DNA of 6,708 nt from an uncultured Phascolarctobacterium sp. (GTDB lineage Bacteria > Bacillota > Negativicutes > Acidaminococcales > Acidaminococcaceae): NCBI GenBank assembly GCA_946002345.1, contig CAMFZA010000091.1:1-6708 (forward strand), in the 5' to 3' direction. Positions 1-5,864 of the stretch are shown here, in pieces. The notes beneath the pieces are model-generated. The model had not been told where the DNA came from. It did not search any database and saw only the letters and a program-made list of their open reading frames with translations. How positions within the stretch are numbered: the stretch's first letter is position 1; every line of letters begins with the position of its first letter. The translations under genes and the position numbers were made by a program.

Positions 1-24
1 CTACTTATATACTAAAATTACTTC

Positions 25-645
25 TCAATGATAATCAATATAGATAATTCTGCAAATTCTAAGCTTAGGAGACCTTACTGTTTTTTCTCCTGCAGGATTA
101 AGGATATCAATATCCTTATATTTTTGCCTACTATAATGGATGCTATAATACCTGCTTATAATCCCATATAACTGCTTGGGCATATCAATCTCTAAATATC
201 CTTTTTTTACGCCCCAAACACTTTGCCAAGGCAAATCGTGCCCATCATTAATCATTGCTGTCTTATCCTTGCAAAGTTGAGCATCACTTAAGTCAAATCC
301 GTCCTTACAGCCAATCATCCATAGAATATTTTTACAGTATGGGCAATAATAATGGGGAGGTAATGGATTTGCTCTTGTTATTCCCAAAAGATAGAGCAGC
401 AAGCTCGAACTAGCCGTTCCTCTAGCCCAAAATGGATATTGCTTTCTCTTAAGCCATTGTACGAGTTTTTCCAGCACCCATACATGCTCCAAGAGGCCTA
501 AGCTATCAACTGCTCTCCATTCTTCTTCCAGCCTGTCACAAATATAATCCTCAGGACACAGGCCATACTTCTCCTGCATCCGCATTCGTAAAATACGCTT
601 CAATTTTACTTTTTTGCTTTCTTTTGTCACTACGCTGAATAACAT
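25..645 (-). CDS. Stand-alone PolC-like fragment protein (degenerate replicase palm/zinc-finger segment)
   Basis: About 206 aa from the ATG at 645. Its middle aligns, in the same order and spacing, with an internal part of Gram-positive DNA polymerase III PolC. The segments are RLEEEW (residues 38-43), ARGTASSS (74-81, the counterpart of PolC SRGSVGSS), NPLPPHYYCPYCK (93-105), GFDLSD (116-121), DGHDLPW (134-140) and LEIDMP (151-156, the counterpart of PDIDLN). PolC is about 1,400 aa; the PHP, exonuclease, fingers and remaining palm are absent, so polymerase activity is not expected. The DxD pair reads E152/D154, and only the first zinc Cys pair (CPYC) is clear. The last ~50 residues are not PolC-like. 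I chose the ATG at 645 because AGGTAGGTG lies 6 nt upstream; a GTG at 654 would have its AGG too close. It lies downstream of the WYL gene on the same strand but has its own promoter. The homology is secure; the function is unknown (remnant, decoy or regulator). Confidence 0.8.
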   Translation of the reverse strand: MLFSVVTKESKKVKLKRILRMRMQEKYGLCPEDYICDRLEEEWRAVDSLGLLEHVWVLEKLVQWLKRKQYPFWARGTASSSLLLYLLGITRANPLPPHYYCPYCKNILWMIGCKDGFDLSDAQLCKDKTAMINDGHDLPWQSVWGVKKGYLEIDMPKQLYGIISRYYSIHYSRQKYKDIDILNPAGEKTVRSPKLRICRIIYIDYH

Positions 646-662
646 TTCCAACACCTACCTTC

Positions 663-677
663 TAATAAAATTATAGC
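663..677 (-). promoter_or_regulatory. Extended -10 promoter for the PolC-like gene
   Basis: On the minus strand the sequence reads TTGCTATAAT, a perfect TGnTATAAT extended -10 with the hexamer at 670-675. The -35 is weak (TTAAAT, 18 bp upstream). Transcription would start near 663, leaving a leader of about 18 nt that contains the AGGTAGGTG ribosome site and the ATG at 645. It suggests that the PolC-like gene can be expressed separately from the macro-WYL pair. No terminator hairpin is evident in the 655-730 gap, so read-through from the WYL gene is also possible. Confidence 0.6.
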
Positions 678-730
678 AAGGCAGATGTACTAAATTTAAC
701 CCATTAGGCGATTATTACATAGGCAATTAC

Positions 731-1786
731 TTAATTACTATACAGATCGCAAGCCTTTGACAAATCATTTTTTACTGCCTCTACCAGGCTCACAGGGGAC
801 AGAATTTGGGCATGAAGGGCATATTGCAAAGCCCATTTTTGCATAGCAGAGCGGTTAACTCTCACCCTTGCTGAAATACTATCCTCTGCTTCGTCGAAAA
901 AGCTTATCTCACTGCCAAAAAAGTCCATTACATCATTGAGCAAATACTTTTGCAAACGAAAGGTTACCACTTCACTCTCCCCGGAAAACATATAGATGTG
1001 CTCAGCCATATGCTTGGGTAGATTGAACTCCTTTTCCAAGCCTCTAATCTTCTTTTGTGGCTTTTGCCGTGTTTCAAGCAGCTCGATGCTCATAATCCTG
1101 TCTAAACGATAGTGGGAGACATTATCATATTTATCATAATTACCAATCAAATAATAGCGACCATTAGCAGCAGCAATTTGGTATGGATTGACAATATATT
1201 CCCTTACAGTACCATCCTCATATACACGCGGATGCAGCTTTTTATCAGTTCCGTAGGAGCCATAGGTAAATTTCACTTGCTTTTTCCCATTAATAGCTTC
1301 ATCTAAAATCTCTATCACATAAAAAATTAACTTATTATTGGTGTACGTTATAGGCATGGTGCGAATGTGCTTTACTTTAGCCTCGAAATACTTACTAGAT
1401 AAAGACTCTAATTTATGAATGAGTTCCTTGCACTGGCTGTAAGGAATATGCTTGGAAAATAAAAGACTATCGATTAAAAGGCGTAGCTCGCTATCATCAA
1501 AATCACGAAGGAGATAGAAATCCGTAAAAATGGAGTTATCTTCCACTTCTCCAGTTTTGGTATTTTTTGTCGCCCTTTGTACTGCCTTATACTCAATATT
1601 GTAGCCGAAATCTAACAGATTCATAATATTGCGCTTGATTGCCTTGCGATCCACCTTCATAGCATAATCACGCCACAACAAGTCCATAATATCCTTTTGG
1701 CTTAAACGATGATTGTGATCAGAATATTTCTGAAGAATTTCCAAAATATTGATGATCAGCATTTTCTTAGGCTGTGCTTCATACAT
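731..1786 (-). CDS. WYL-domain transcriptional regulator (helix-turn-helix + WYL + C-terminal extension)
   Basis: A 351-aa protein of usual length for a YafY-type WYL regulator. The N-terminal ~70 residues form a winged helix-turn-helix (RLSQKDIMDLLWRDY, then VDRKAIKRNIMNLLDFGY with a recognition-helix look). Residues ~165-240 are the WYL domain: YIVNPYQIAAANGRYYLIG and HYRLDRIMSIELL are the conserved ligand-pocket strands, with the eponymous tripeptide present as YYL at 211-213. Residues ~270-345 match the C-terminal WCX-like extension. Family members bind DNA as dimers, and some are thought to sense nucleic acid or nucleotide ligands. Several control phage-defence loci (BrxR, CapW). The ATG is preceded by GGGTGAT at 5 nt, and the TGA stop of the upstream macro gene is part of that site, so the two genes are probably translationally coupled. 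It may act on the inverted repeat at 2411-2449. The family call is firm; the ligand and targets are unknown. Confidence 0.92.
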   Translation of the reverse strand: MYEAQPKKMLIINILEILQKYSDHNHRLSQKDIMDLLWRDYAMKVDRKAIKRNIMNLLDFGYNIEYKAVQRATKNTKTGEVEDNSIFTDFYLLRDFDDSELRLLIDSLLFSKHIPYSQCKELIHKLESLSSKYFEAKVKHIRTMPITYTNNKLIFYVIEILDEAINGKKQVKFTYGSYGTDKKLHPRVYEDGTVREYIVNPYQIAAANGRYYLIGNYDKYDNVSHYRLDRIMSIELLETRQKPQKKIRGLEKEFNLPKHMAEHIYMFSGESEVVTFRLQKYLLNDVMDFFGSEISFFDEAEDSISARVRVNRSAMQKWALQYALHAQILSPVSLVEAVKNDLSKACDLYSN

Positions 1787-1792
1787 TGCAAA

Positions 1793-2314
1793 TCACCCAT
1801 CCTTTGTCCACAAACAATGAGAATACACCTTATATTGCTCGTCCGTAAAACACACTATTGCCAAATTTTCCAGGCTTTCCAGCTTATCTTTATTCCATAA
1901 AATAGTATCAAGCGCGATATCAGCGGCTAGTTCTAAGGGCCACATATGATGACCAACGCCTAAACAAGGGATGCCTATGCTTTTTAGCTTATAATGCACC
2001 GCTAAGTTTAAAATCGATACATAGCATTGCGCTAGCAAACATAGATTTTTCTCCTTAATTGGCAAGTATTTAGGCGTCACTGTATGAATAATGTGTTTGG
2101 ACTTAAGCTTAAAACCTGAGGTGATTATAGCTGTACCCACTGCCAGTTCACCATAGCCTCGTAAAGCAGTGGTCAGCTCTGCTTCTCCCGCTTTTTCGTA
2201 AATAGCTTTGCAAAGGCCGGAGCCCTTGTGCAAGCTTCTATTAGCGGAATTAACTATGGCATCAGCTCCAAAGACAGTAATGTCACCCCTTACAACAGCT
2301 ATTCTTACCGGCAT
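1793..2314 (-). CDS. Macro-domain protein (ADP-ribose / O-acetyl-ADP-ribose binding or hydrolysis)
   Basis: A 173-aa, single-domain macro protein. Residues 10-13 are GDIT; 18-25 are DAIVNSAN, carrying the ADP-ribose-binding Asn pair; 31-43 are GSGLCKAIYEKAG, the first phosphate loop; 74-83 are HIIHTVTPKY; 114-126 are GIPCLGVGHHMWP, the second phosphate loop. Relatives bind ADP-ribose and many remove ADP-ribosyl or acetyl groups. The MacroD Asp of GGVDG is not present here (GLCK), and the second loop has GVGHHMWP in place of the usual STGxxGxP, so activity and substrate are uncertain. An upstream in-frame ATG at 2383 would add 23 residues, but the ATG at 2314 follows AAAGGTGAT at good spacing and starts directly before the first strand, so I prefer it. 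It is the first gene of a minus-strand pair with the WYL regulator. No ADP-ribosyltransferase partner is visible in the window. Confidence 0.88.
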   Translation of the reverse strand: MPVRIAVVRGDITVFGADAIVNSANRSLHKGSGLCKAIYEKAGEAELTTALRGYGELAVGTAIITSGFKLKSKHIIHTVTPKYLPIKEKNLCLLAQCYVSILNLAVHYKLKSIGIPCLGVGHHMWPLELAADIALDTILWNKDKLESLENLAIVCFTDEQYKVYSHCLWTKDG

Positions 2315-2390
2315 TACATCACCTTTAGCATACTCAAACTTCATCTTTAGCTTACCACATAAGTCGCATCCTCGCCATAGCATGATGGGA

Positions 2391-2396
2391 TATAAT
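2391..2396 (+). promoter_or_regulatory. Possible -10 box for the plus-strand gene
   Basis: A perfect TATAAT stands about 75 bp before the plus-strand start codon. There is no convincing -35 at 16-18 bp and no strict TGn extension, so it would need activation or be weak. Given the AT-rich surroundings it may be chance. A second weak option is TTGTTA (2410-2415) with TATAGC (2430-2435), but the spacer is only 14 bp. Confidence 0.3.
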
Positions 2397-2410
2397 TAGG
2401 GCATCACTTT

Positions 2411-2449
2411 TGTTAGAATTAGTTATCATTATAGCTTAATGGTCTAACA
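2411..2449. promoter_or_regulatory. Inverted-repeat candidate operator between divergent genes
   Basis: TGTTAGA (2411-2417) and TCTAACA (2443-2449) are exact reverse complements, and inner ATTA/TAAT (2418-2421, 2437-2440) nearly extend the dyad. The centre is at 2430, inside the minus-strand -10 box. Arm centres are 32 bp apart, about three helical turns, which suits a dimeric regulator on one DNA face. The neighbouring WYL protein is the obvious candidate binder, giving autoregulation of macro-WYL. In the plus-strand leader RNA the arms could also form a hairpin just before the ribosome binding site. The binding role is inferred. Confidence 0.5.
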
Positions 2450-2457
2450 TTTGCCAA
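2428..2457 (-). promoter_or_regulatory. Promoter for the macro-WYL pair
   Basis: The minus strand reads TTGGCA (2457-2452), an 18-bp spacer, then a perfect TATAAT (2433-2428). That is 5/6 and 6/6 matches to sigma-A boxes. Transcription would begin near 2421, giving a leader of about 107 nt before the ATG at 2314. The -35 overlaps the start of the plus-strand gene's AAAGGAGG ribosome site, and the -10 lies at the centre of the inverted repeat, so a bound repressor would block it. Confidence 0.6.
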
Positions 2458-2463
2458 AGGAGG
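2456..2463 (+). promoter_or_regulatory. Strong ribosome binding site fixing the 2471 start
   Basis: AAAGGAGG lies 7 nt before the ATG at 2471. It is the best Shine-Dalgarno match in the accessory half and supports this reading frame as a genuine, well-translated gene. Confidence 0.75.
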
Positions 2464-2470
2464 AAGAAAA

Positions 2471-3187
2471 ATGTCCAGTGAATGGAGTGTATTATTATCA
2501 TCGGATGACCAAGAATTTATCCAAACAATACAATGGTACTACGATTTATTTAGAGATATGAATGCAGAATATTCTCAAAAAGTTTTCGCTTTACAAAGTA
2601 ATTATCTAGAAGATGTTGACCAATTTCAGTCCCCAGACTCAGCACAGTATTGGTATCTTGCATTCTATGGCAGCTTTCAAAGCATCAAAAATGCCGCTGC
2701 CTATCTTAAGGAATATACCTGCATAGTCTGTTATGATGCTAATGAACATATGGATGAATTAGCAGAGCTATGCTCACAGCTTGACCTACATGAAGTTTAT
2801 GCTTTTGCACACCGAAGTGACGCAGCATATTTTGCAGAGCTGATGGTAGTGCAATACGCCTGTGACCAACTCATTGGTATTGATAATGCTAATATTAAAG
2901 AATGTCTTGCTTCAGATGCCCAAAACATTAGAATGCTTAGCAAAAAAAATATTAATTCTTTCGAGGAGCAGTTTGAAAATGTGCATAGAGCCTTATTATA
3001 TGTAAAATCAAACTATAAAAGCCTATACGATTTTTCTGTGGTATTTGAAGAAATCTGCAAGCTCCTCCCAAACTTAAATAACTATCTTTTCATGGCTTTC
3101 TTCAACAACCCTTTGTTCGACGACGAACAAGGAATTGTATATGTTGAAAGTGAGAAACAATATTCAAACCAAGCGCCAAACAGTTAA
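2471..3187 (+). CDS. Uncharacterised protein, possibly a degenerate FtsZ/tubulin-fold protein without the GTP-binding loop
   Basis: A 238-aa soluble, acidic protein with no signal peptide or membrane segment. I do not recognise a named family. The order of its segments recalls FtsZ. A hydrophobic strand CIVCYDANEH (84-93) stands where FtsZ has its FxAxGMGGGTGTG strand-loop. CDQLIGIDNANIKECL (131-146) resembles the VDxLIxIPNDxLLxxL segment, SFEEQFENVHRALLYV (163-178) the LxxAFxxAnxVL helix, and SLYDFSVVFEEI (184-195) the iNvDFaDVxxvM segment. AFFNNPLFDDEQGIVYV (209-225) recalls AIxxPLLxxxIxGAxGVLVN. The tubulin signature GGGTGTG is missing, so GTP hydrolysis or polymerisation is not expected if the match is real. 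It has a strong ribosome site, diverges from macro-WYL and converges on proA. Coding status is firm; the fold assignment comes from memory and is tentative. Confidence 0.75.
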   Translation: MSSEWSVLLSSDDQEFIQTIQWYYDLFRDMNAEYSQKVFALQSNYLEDVDQFQSPDSAQYWYLAFYGSFQSIKNAAAYLKEYTCIVCYDANEHMDELAELCSQLDLHEVYAFAHRSDAAYFAELMVVQYACDQLIGIDNANIKECLASDAQNIRMLSKKNINSFEEQFENVHRALLYVKSNYKSLYDFSVVFEEICKLLPNLNNYLFMAFFNNPLFDDEQGIVYVESEKQYSNQAPNS

Positions 3188-3429
3188 AACTCGACCCCTT
3201 GATAATATCAGAAATTGGCGAGGCTTGAGAGTACATATTGCACAAACAAAAACACCCCGGCGCGCAACGAAGTAAGTAAAGCACTGCTTTCTATTTGCTA
3301 GCTTGCAGTACAAATCACTTGCTTCACTACGTCCGGGGCGTTATTCTTGCTATTTGTATCTTTATAGATTGCAAAAGTACTAAAATTTTATCATACCTAA
3401 AATGCTACCGAAAAGAAGCTTGCCGTATT
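3188..3429. other. Convergent intergenic region between the accessory gene and proA
   Basis: This 242-bp stretch carries no supported gene. It holds a short palindrome, TGATAATATCA (3200-3210), the large nested palindrome at 3251-3342, and an AT-rich stretch of 87 bp (3343-3429) forming the proA 3' untranslated region. It marks the change from AT-rich accessory DNA to the GC-richer core operon. No tRNA, integrase or clear attachment site is visible. Confidence 0.6.
3245..3342 (-). terminator. Large nested hairpin, probable terminator of obg-proB-proA
   Basis: Outer arms are 3251-3260 (AACACCCCGG) and 3333-3342 (CCGGGGCGTT). In minus-strand RNA they form 10 bp with one G-U pair, and the distal arm runs into TGTTTTTGTTTG, a typical U-tract, so termination of the proA transcript is likely. 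In plus-strand RNA one pair becomes A-C and the U-tract is weaker, so the reverse direction is less certain. Inside are two further paired segments, 3269-3277 with 3317-3325 (GAAGTAAGT/ACTTGCTTC) and 3283-3287 with 3305-3309 (ACTGC/GCAGT). The 72-nt interior is unusually long for a terminator loop. Confidence 0.6.
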
Positions 3430-4686
3430 TTAGCCTCTAACCTGGCCATTGCCACAAATCAAATACTTGGTGCTGGTCAGCTCCGGCAGGGCCATGGGTC
3501 CACGGGCATGGAGCTTTTGGGTGCTAATGCCGATTTCCGCCCCAAAGCCAAATTCATTGCCATCAGTAAAGCGAGTGGAAGCGTTCACGTACACTGCTGC
3601 CGCATCCACAGTCTTTTGGAACAGCTGGGCCTGGCTATAATCATTGGTCACAATGCACTCGCTGTGGCCCGTACCAAAGCGAGCAATATGCTCCATGGCC
3701 TCTTCAATGGAGTCCACAATTTTCACGGACAGGCGCAAATCGCCGTATTCCGTAGCCCAATCCTCCTGGGTAACAGGCACAACGGCCTTGTCAAAGGCCT
3801 GTACACCCTCATCACCGCGAATTTCCACCCCAGCCTCGGCATACTTGGCCAGCATGGCCGGCATAAACCGAGACGCAATATCCTTGTGTACCAAAAGGGT
3901 TTCCATAGCGTTGCAAACGGAAGGACGCTGCACCTTGGCATTATAAGCAATCTTAACCGCCATCTCCACATCAGCGCTAGCATCCACGTAGGTATGGCAC
4001 ACCCCCGCACCGGTCTCAATCACGGGCACGGTAGCGTTCATCACCACCATTTTAATAAGGCCTGCACCACCACGGGGAATAACCACATCCACAAGGCCAT
4101 TCAAATGAATCAAATCCTGCACTGCCTGACGGTCGCTGGTGTCGATGAACTGAATAGCCCCCTCCGGCATGCCGGCAGCAGTAGCTGCCTCGCTCAAAAT
4201 CCCGGCCACCGCCTTATTAGACTCCATGGCCTCGCTGCCACCCTTGAGCACCACCGCGTTGCCGGATTTGAGGCACAGCCCTGCCGCATCCGCAGTCACA
4301 TTGGGGCGCGCCTCGTAAATAATTCCTATTACTCCCAAAGGCACCCGCACTTTGGTAATGGTGAGCCCATTGGCCAAAGTCTTGCCATCCAACACATTGC
4401 CCACCGGGTCGGGCAAGGTAGCCACCTGGCGCAGGCCATCGGCCATGCCCTCAATGCGTGCCGCAGTCAGCTTCAAGCGGTCCAGCATGGAGCTTTTCAT
4501 GCCCTTGGCCGCCGCCCGCTCCATGTCCAGAGCATTGGCCGCCAAAATTTCCTCCTGCTTAGCCAGCAAGGCCTGAGCCATTGCCAGTAAGGCTTTATTT
4601 TTCACAGCTGTGCTGGTTACAGCCAGCTTGGCTGCCGCCTTCTTAGCAGCCGCAGCCTTTGTTTTCACTAATTCATAAGTATCCAT
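3430..4686 (-). CDS. proA: Gamma-glutamyl phosphate reductase (glutamate-5-semialdehyde dehydrogenase)
   Basis: A full-length 418-aa ProA, normal for the family. It reduces gamma-glutamyl phosphate to glutamate-5-semialdehyde with NADPH, the second step of cytosolic proline synthesis. Recognisable segments are VPLGVIGIIYEARPNVT (115-131), LKGGSEAMESN (147-157), DVVIPRGGAGLI (200-211), PVIETGAGVCHTYVD (221-235), and QRPSVCNAMETLLVH (253-267) with the catalytic Cys at 258. VNASTRFTDGNEFGFGAEIG (367-386) and HARGPMALPELT (393-404) complete it. The Ala/Lys-rich N-terminus is usual. The ATG follows GAGGGG at 5 nt. It sits 20 nt after proB and is the last gene of the operon, ending 88 nt before the large hairpin. 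All key residues are present. nadD, which often follows proA in related genomes, is not next; the neighbouring DNA is AT-rich and convergent. Confidence 0.97.
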   Translation of the reverse strand: MDTYELVKTKAAAAKKAAAKLAVTSTAVKNKALLAMAQALLAKQEEILAANALDMERAAAKGMKSSMLDRLKLTAARIEGMADGLRQVATLPDPVGNVLDGKTLANGLTITKVRVPLGVIGIIYEARPNVTADAAGLCLKSGNAVVLKGGSEAMESNKAVAGILSEAATAAGMPEGAIQFIDTSDRQAVQDLIHLNGLVDVVIPRGGAGLIKMVVMNATVPVIETGAGVCHTYVDASADVEMAVKIAYNAKVQRPSVCNAMETLLVHKDIASRFMPAMLAKYAEAGVEIRGDEGVQAFDKAVVPVTQEDWATEYGDLRLSVKIVDSIEEAMEHIARFGTGHSECIVTNDYSQAQLFQKTVDAAAVYVNASTRFTDGNEFGFGAEIGISTQKLHARGPMALPELTSTKYLICGNGQVRG

Positions 4687-4706
4687 GTGTGCCCCTCGCT
4701 TATACC

Positions 4707-5849
4707 CTATTGCAAAATAACCAAATCATCACGATGAATAACCTCATCGAAATTTTTATGTCCTAAAATGCCTTCAATATCGCCGGACTTGCAGCCCTTG
4801 ATTTTTTCCAGCTCTGCAGCCGTATAATGCACTAGGCCCCGGGCCAGCTCGTGTCCTTCCTTGTCGATGACGCTGACCGTACTGCCGCTTTGAAAATCGC
4901 CCACCACCTGATAGATACCTGCAGGCAAAATACTGCAGCCACCGGCCTTGCGAATGGCCTTGGCGCAGCCATCATCCACCACGATGCTGCCCTGGATTTT
5001 GGCACCAAAGGCCAGCCAACGTTTGCGAAACTGCAGGCGATTTTCCCGGCTCACAAAGAGAGTGCCAATTTCCTCACCCTGCAAAATGCGAGGGATGGCG
5101 TTCTTTTCGGTGCCACTGGCAATAACCAGCTGGATGCCGCTATTGGTAGCCGCCTTGGCCGCCTGATTTTTGGTAGCCTTACCCCCGGTGCCACGGGAGG
5201 AGCCCACACCACCGGCACTGGCTTCAATCTCCGGAGTAATTTCCTGCACGGTGTGCACCAATGTGGACTCGGGATGGGTAGCCGGATTAGCGGTGTAAAG
5301 GCCATCTATGTCGGACAGGATTATGACCAAATCGGCATCCACAATGCCAGCCACCAAAGCGGACATATTGTCGTTGTCGCCAATCTTCAGCTCATCTAAG
5401 GCTACTACGTCGTTTTCGTTAACAATGGGGATAACGCCCTGCTGCAATAGCGTCATAAAGGTGTTGCGGCAGTTGGTATAACGATGACGGTCAATGGCCT
5501 CGGTGCGGGTAATCAGCACCTGAGCCACAATCTGTCCGTAATCAGCAAAAAGCTTTTCGTAGGTATGCATCAAAACGCCCTGTCCCACAGCGGCGCAGGC
5601 CTGCTTGCCAGGAATGGTGGCCGGCTTGGCCGGCAGTCCTAAACGGTCCACCCCCACCGCCACAGCACCACTGGAAACGAGAATCATTTCCTTGCCCTGG
5701 TTTTGCAAATCGCTCAGTTCCCTGGCCAGACGGTCGATTTGGCTAAAATTCCGCTTGCCATTAGCATAGGTAATGGTGCTAGTGCCAACCTTGACCACAA
5801 TGCGTTTAGCTTTTTTTAAGGCTTCACGAAAGGATTTACCCTCTCCCAT
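4707..5849 (-). CDS. proB: Glutamate 5-kinase with C-terminal PUA domain
   Basis: A 380-aa, full-length ProB. It phosphorylates glutamate with ATP to gamma-glutamyl phosphate, the committed and usually proline-inhibited step of proline synthesis; the labile product is passed to ProA. The amino-acid kinase domain (about 14-250) shows RIVVKVGTS (16-24), LVSSGAVAVG (57-66), PIVNENDVV (141-149), IGDNDNMSALVA (156-167) and LSDIDGLYTANP (178-189). The PUA domain (about 283-360) covers GCSILPAGIYQVVGDFQSG and ELARGLVHYTA. One oddity is that the substrate-loop motif usually reading GTGGMxTK appears as GTGGKATKN (220-228), with Lys for the near-invariant Met and Asn where Ile or Leu is expected; this is either real variation or base errors. 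The ATG at 5849 has AGGTGAG just upstream. It lies 15 nt after obg and 20 nt before proA, consistent with one transcript. Confidence 0.96.
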   Translation of the reverse strand: MGEGKSFREALKKAKRIVVKVGTSTITYANGKRNFSQIDRLARELSDLQNQGKEMILVSSGAVAVGVDRLGLPAKPATIPGKQACAAVGQGVLMHTYEKLFADYGQIVAQVLITRTEAIDRHRYTNCRNTFMTLLQQGVIPIVNENDVVALDELKIGDNDNMSALVAGIVDADLVIILSDIDGLYTANPATHPESTLVHTVQEITPEIEASAGGVGSSRGTGGKATKNQAAKAATNSGIQLVIASGTEKNAIPRILQGEEIGTLFVSRENRLQFRKRWLAFGAKIQGSIVVDDGCAKAIRKAGGCSILPAGIYQVVGDFQSGSTVSVIDKEGHELARGLVHYTAAELEKIKGCKSGDIEGILGHKNFDEVIHRDDLVILQ

Positions 5850-5864
5850 AATCTCACCTGTTTC

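Noticed and set aside
1112..1306. Plus-strand 64-codon Ile-rich open frame opposite the WYL gene
   Set aside because: It is the antisense of the WYL-domain coding region; the hydrophobic look comes from the complement of Asp/Tyr/Asn-rich codons.
2315..2383. Longer macro protein beginning at the ATG at 2383
   Set aside because: It would add 23 residues before the first macro strand with no good ribosome site, whereas the ATG at 2314 has AAAGGTGAT at proper spacing.
3251..3342. Integron attC recombination site
   Set aside because: The size and nested palindrome are suggestive, but the outer ends do not fit RYYYAAC...GTTRRRY and no integrase or cassette array is visible.
10..3387. 10-bp direct repeat TACTAAAATT near 10-19 and 3379-3388 as island attachment sites
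   Set aside because: It is short and very AT-rich in AT-rich DNA, with no integrase or tRNA target; chance is the better explanation.
3295..4590. Long plus-strand open frame (431 codons) opposite proA
   Set aside because: It lies almost wholly antisense to an intact, well-matched proA; its His/Gly/Arg-rich composition is the usual shadow of GC-rich coding DNA, and it starts inside the terminator hairpin with no ribosome site.
5051..5305. Small minus-strand open frames inside proB and obg in other frames
   Set aside because: They are out-of-frame shadows of conserved coding sequence with no ribosome sites or recognisable motifs.
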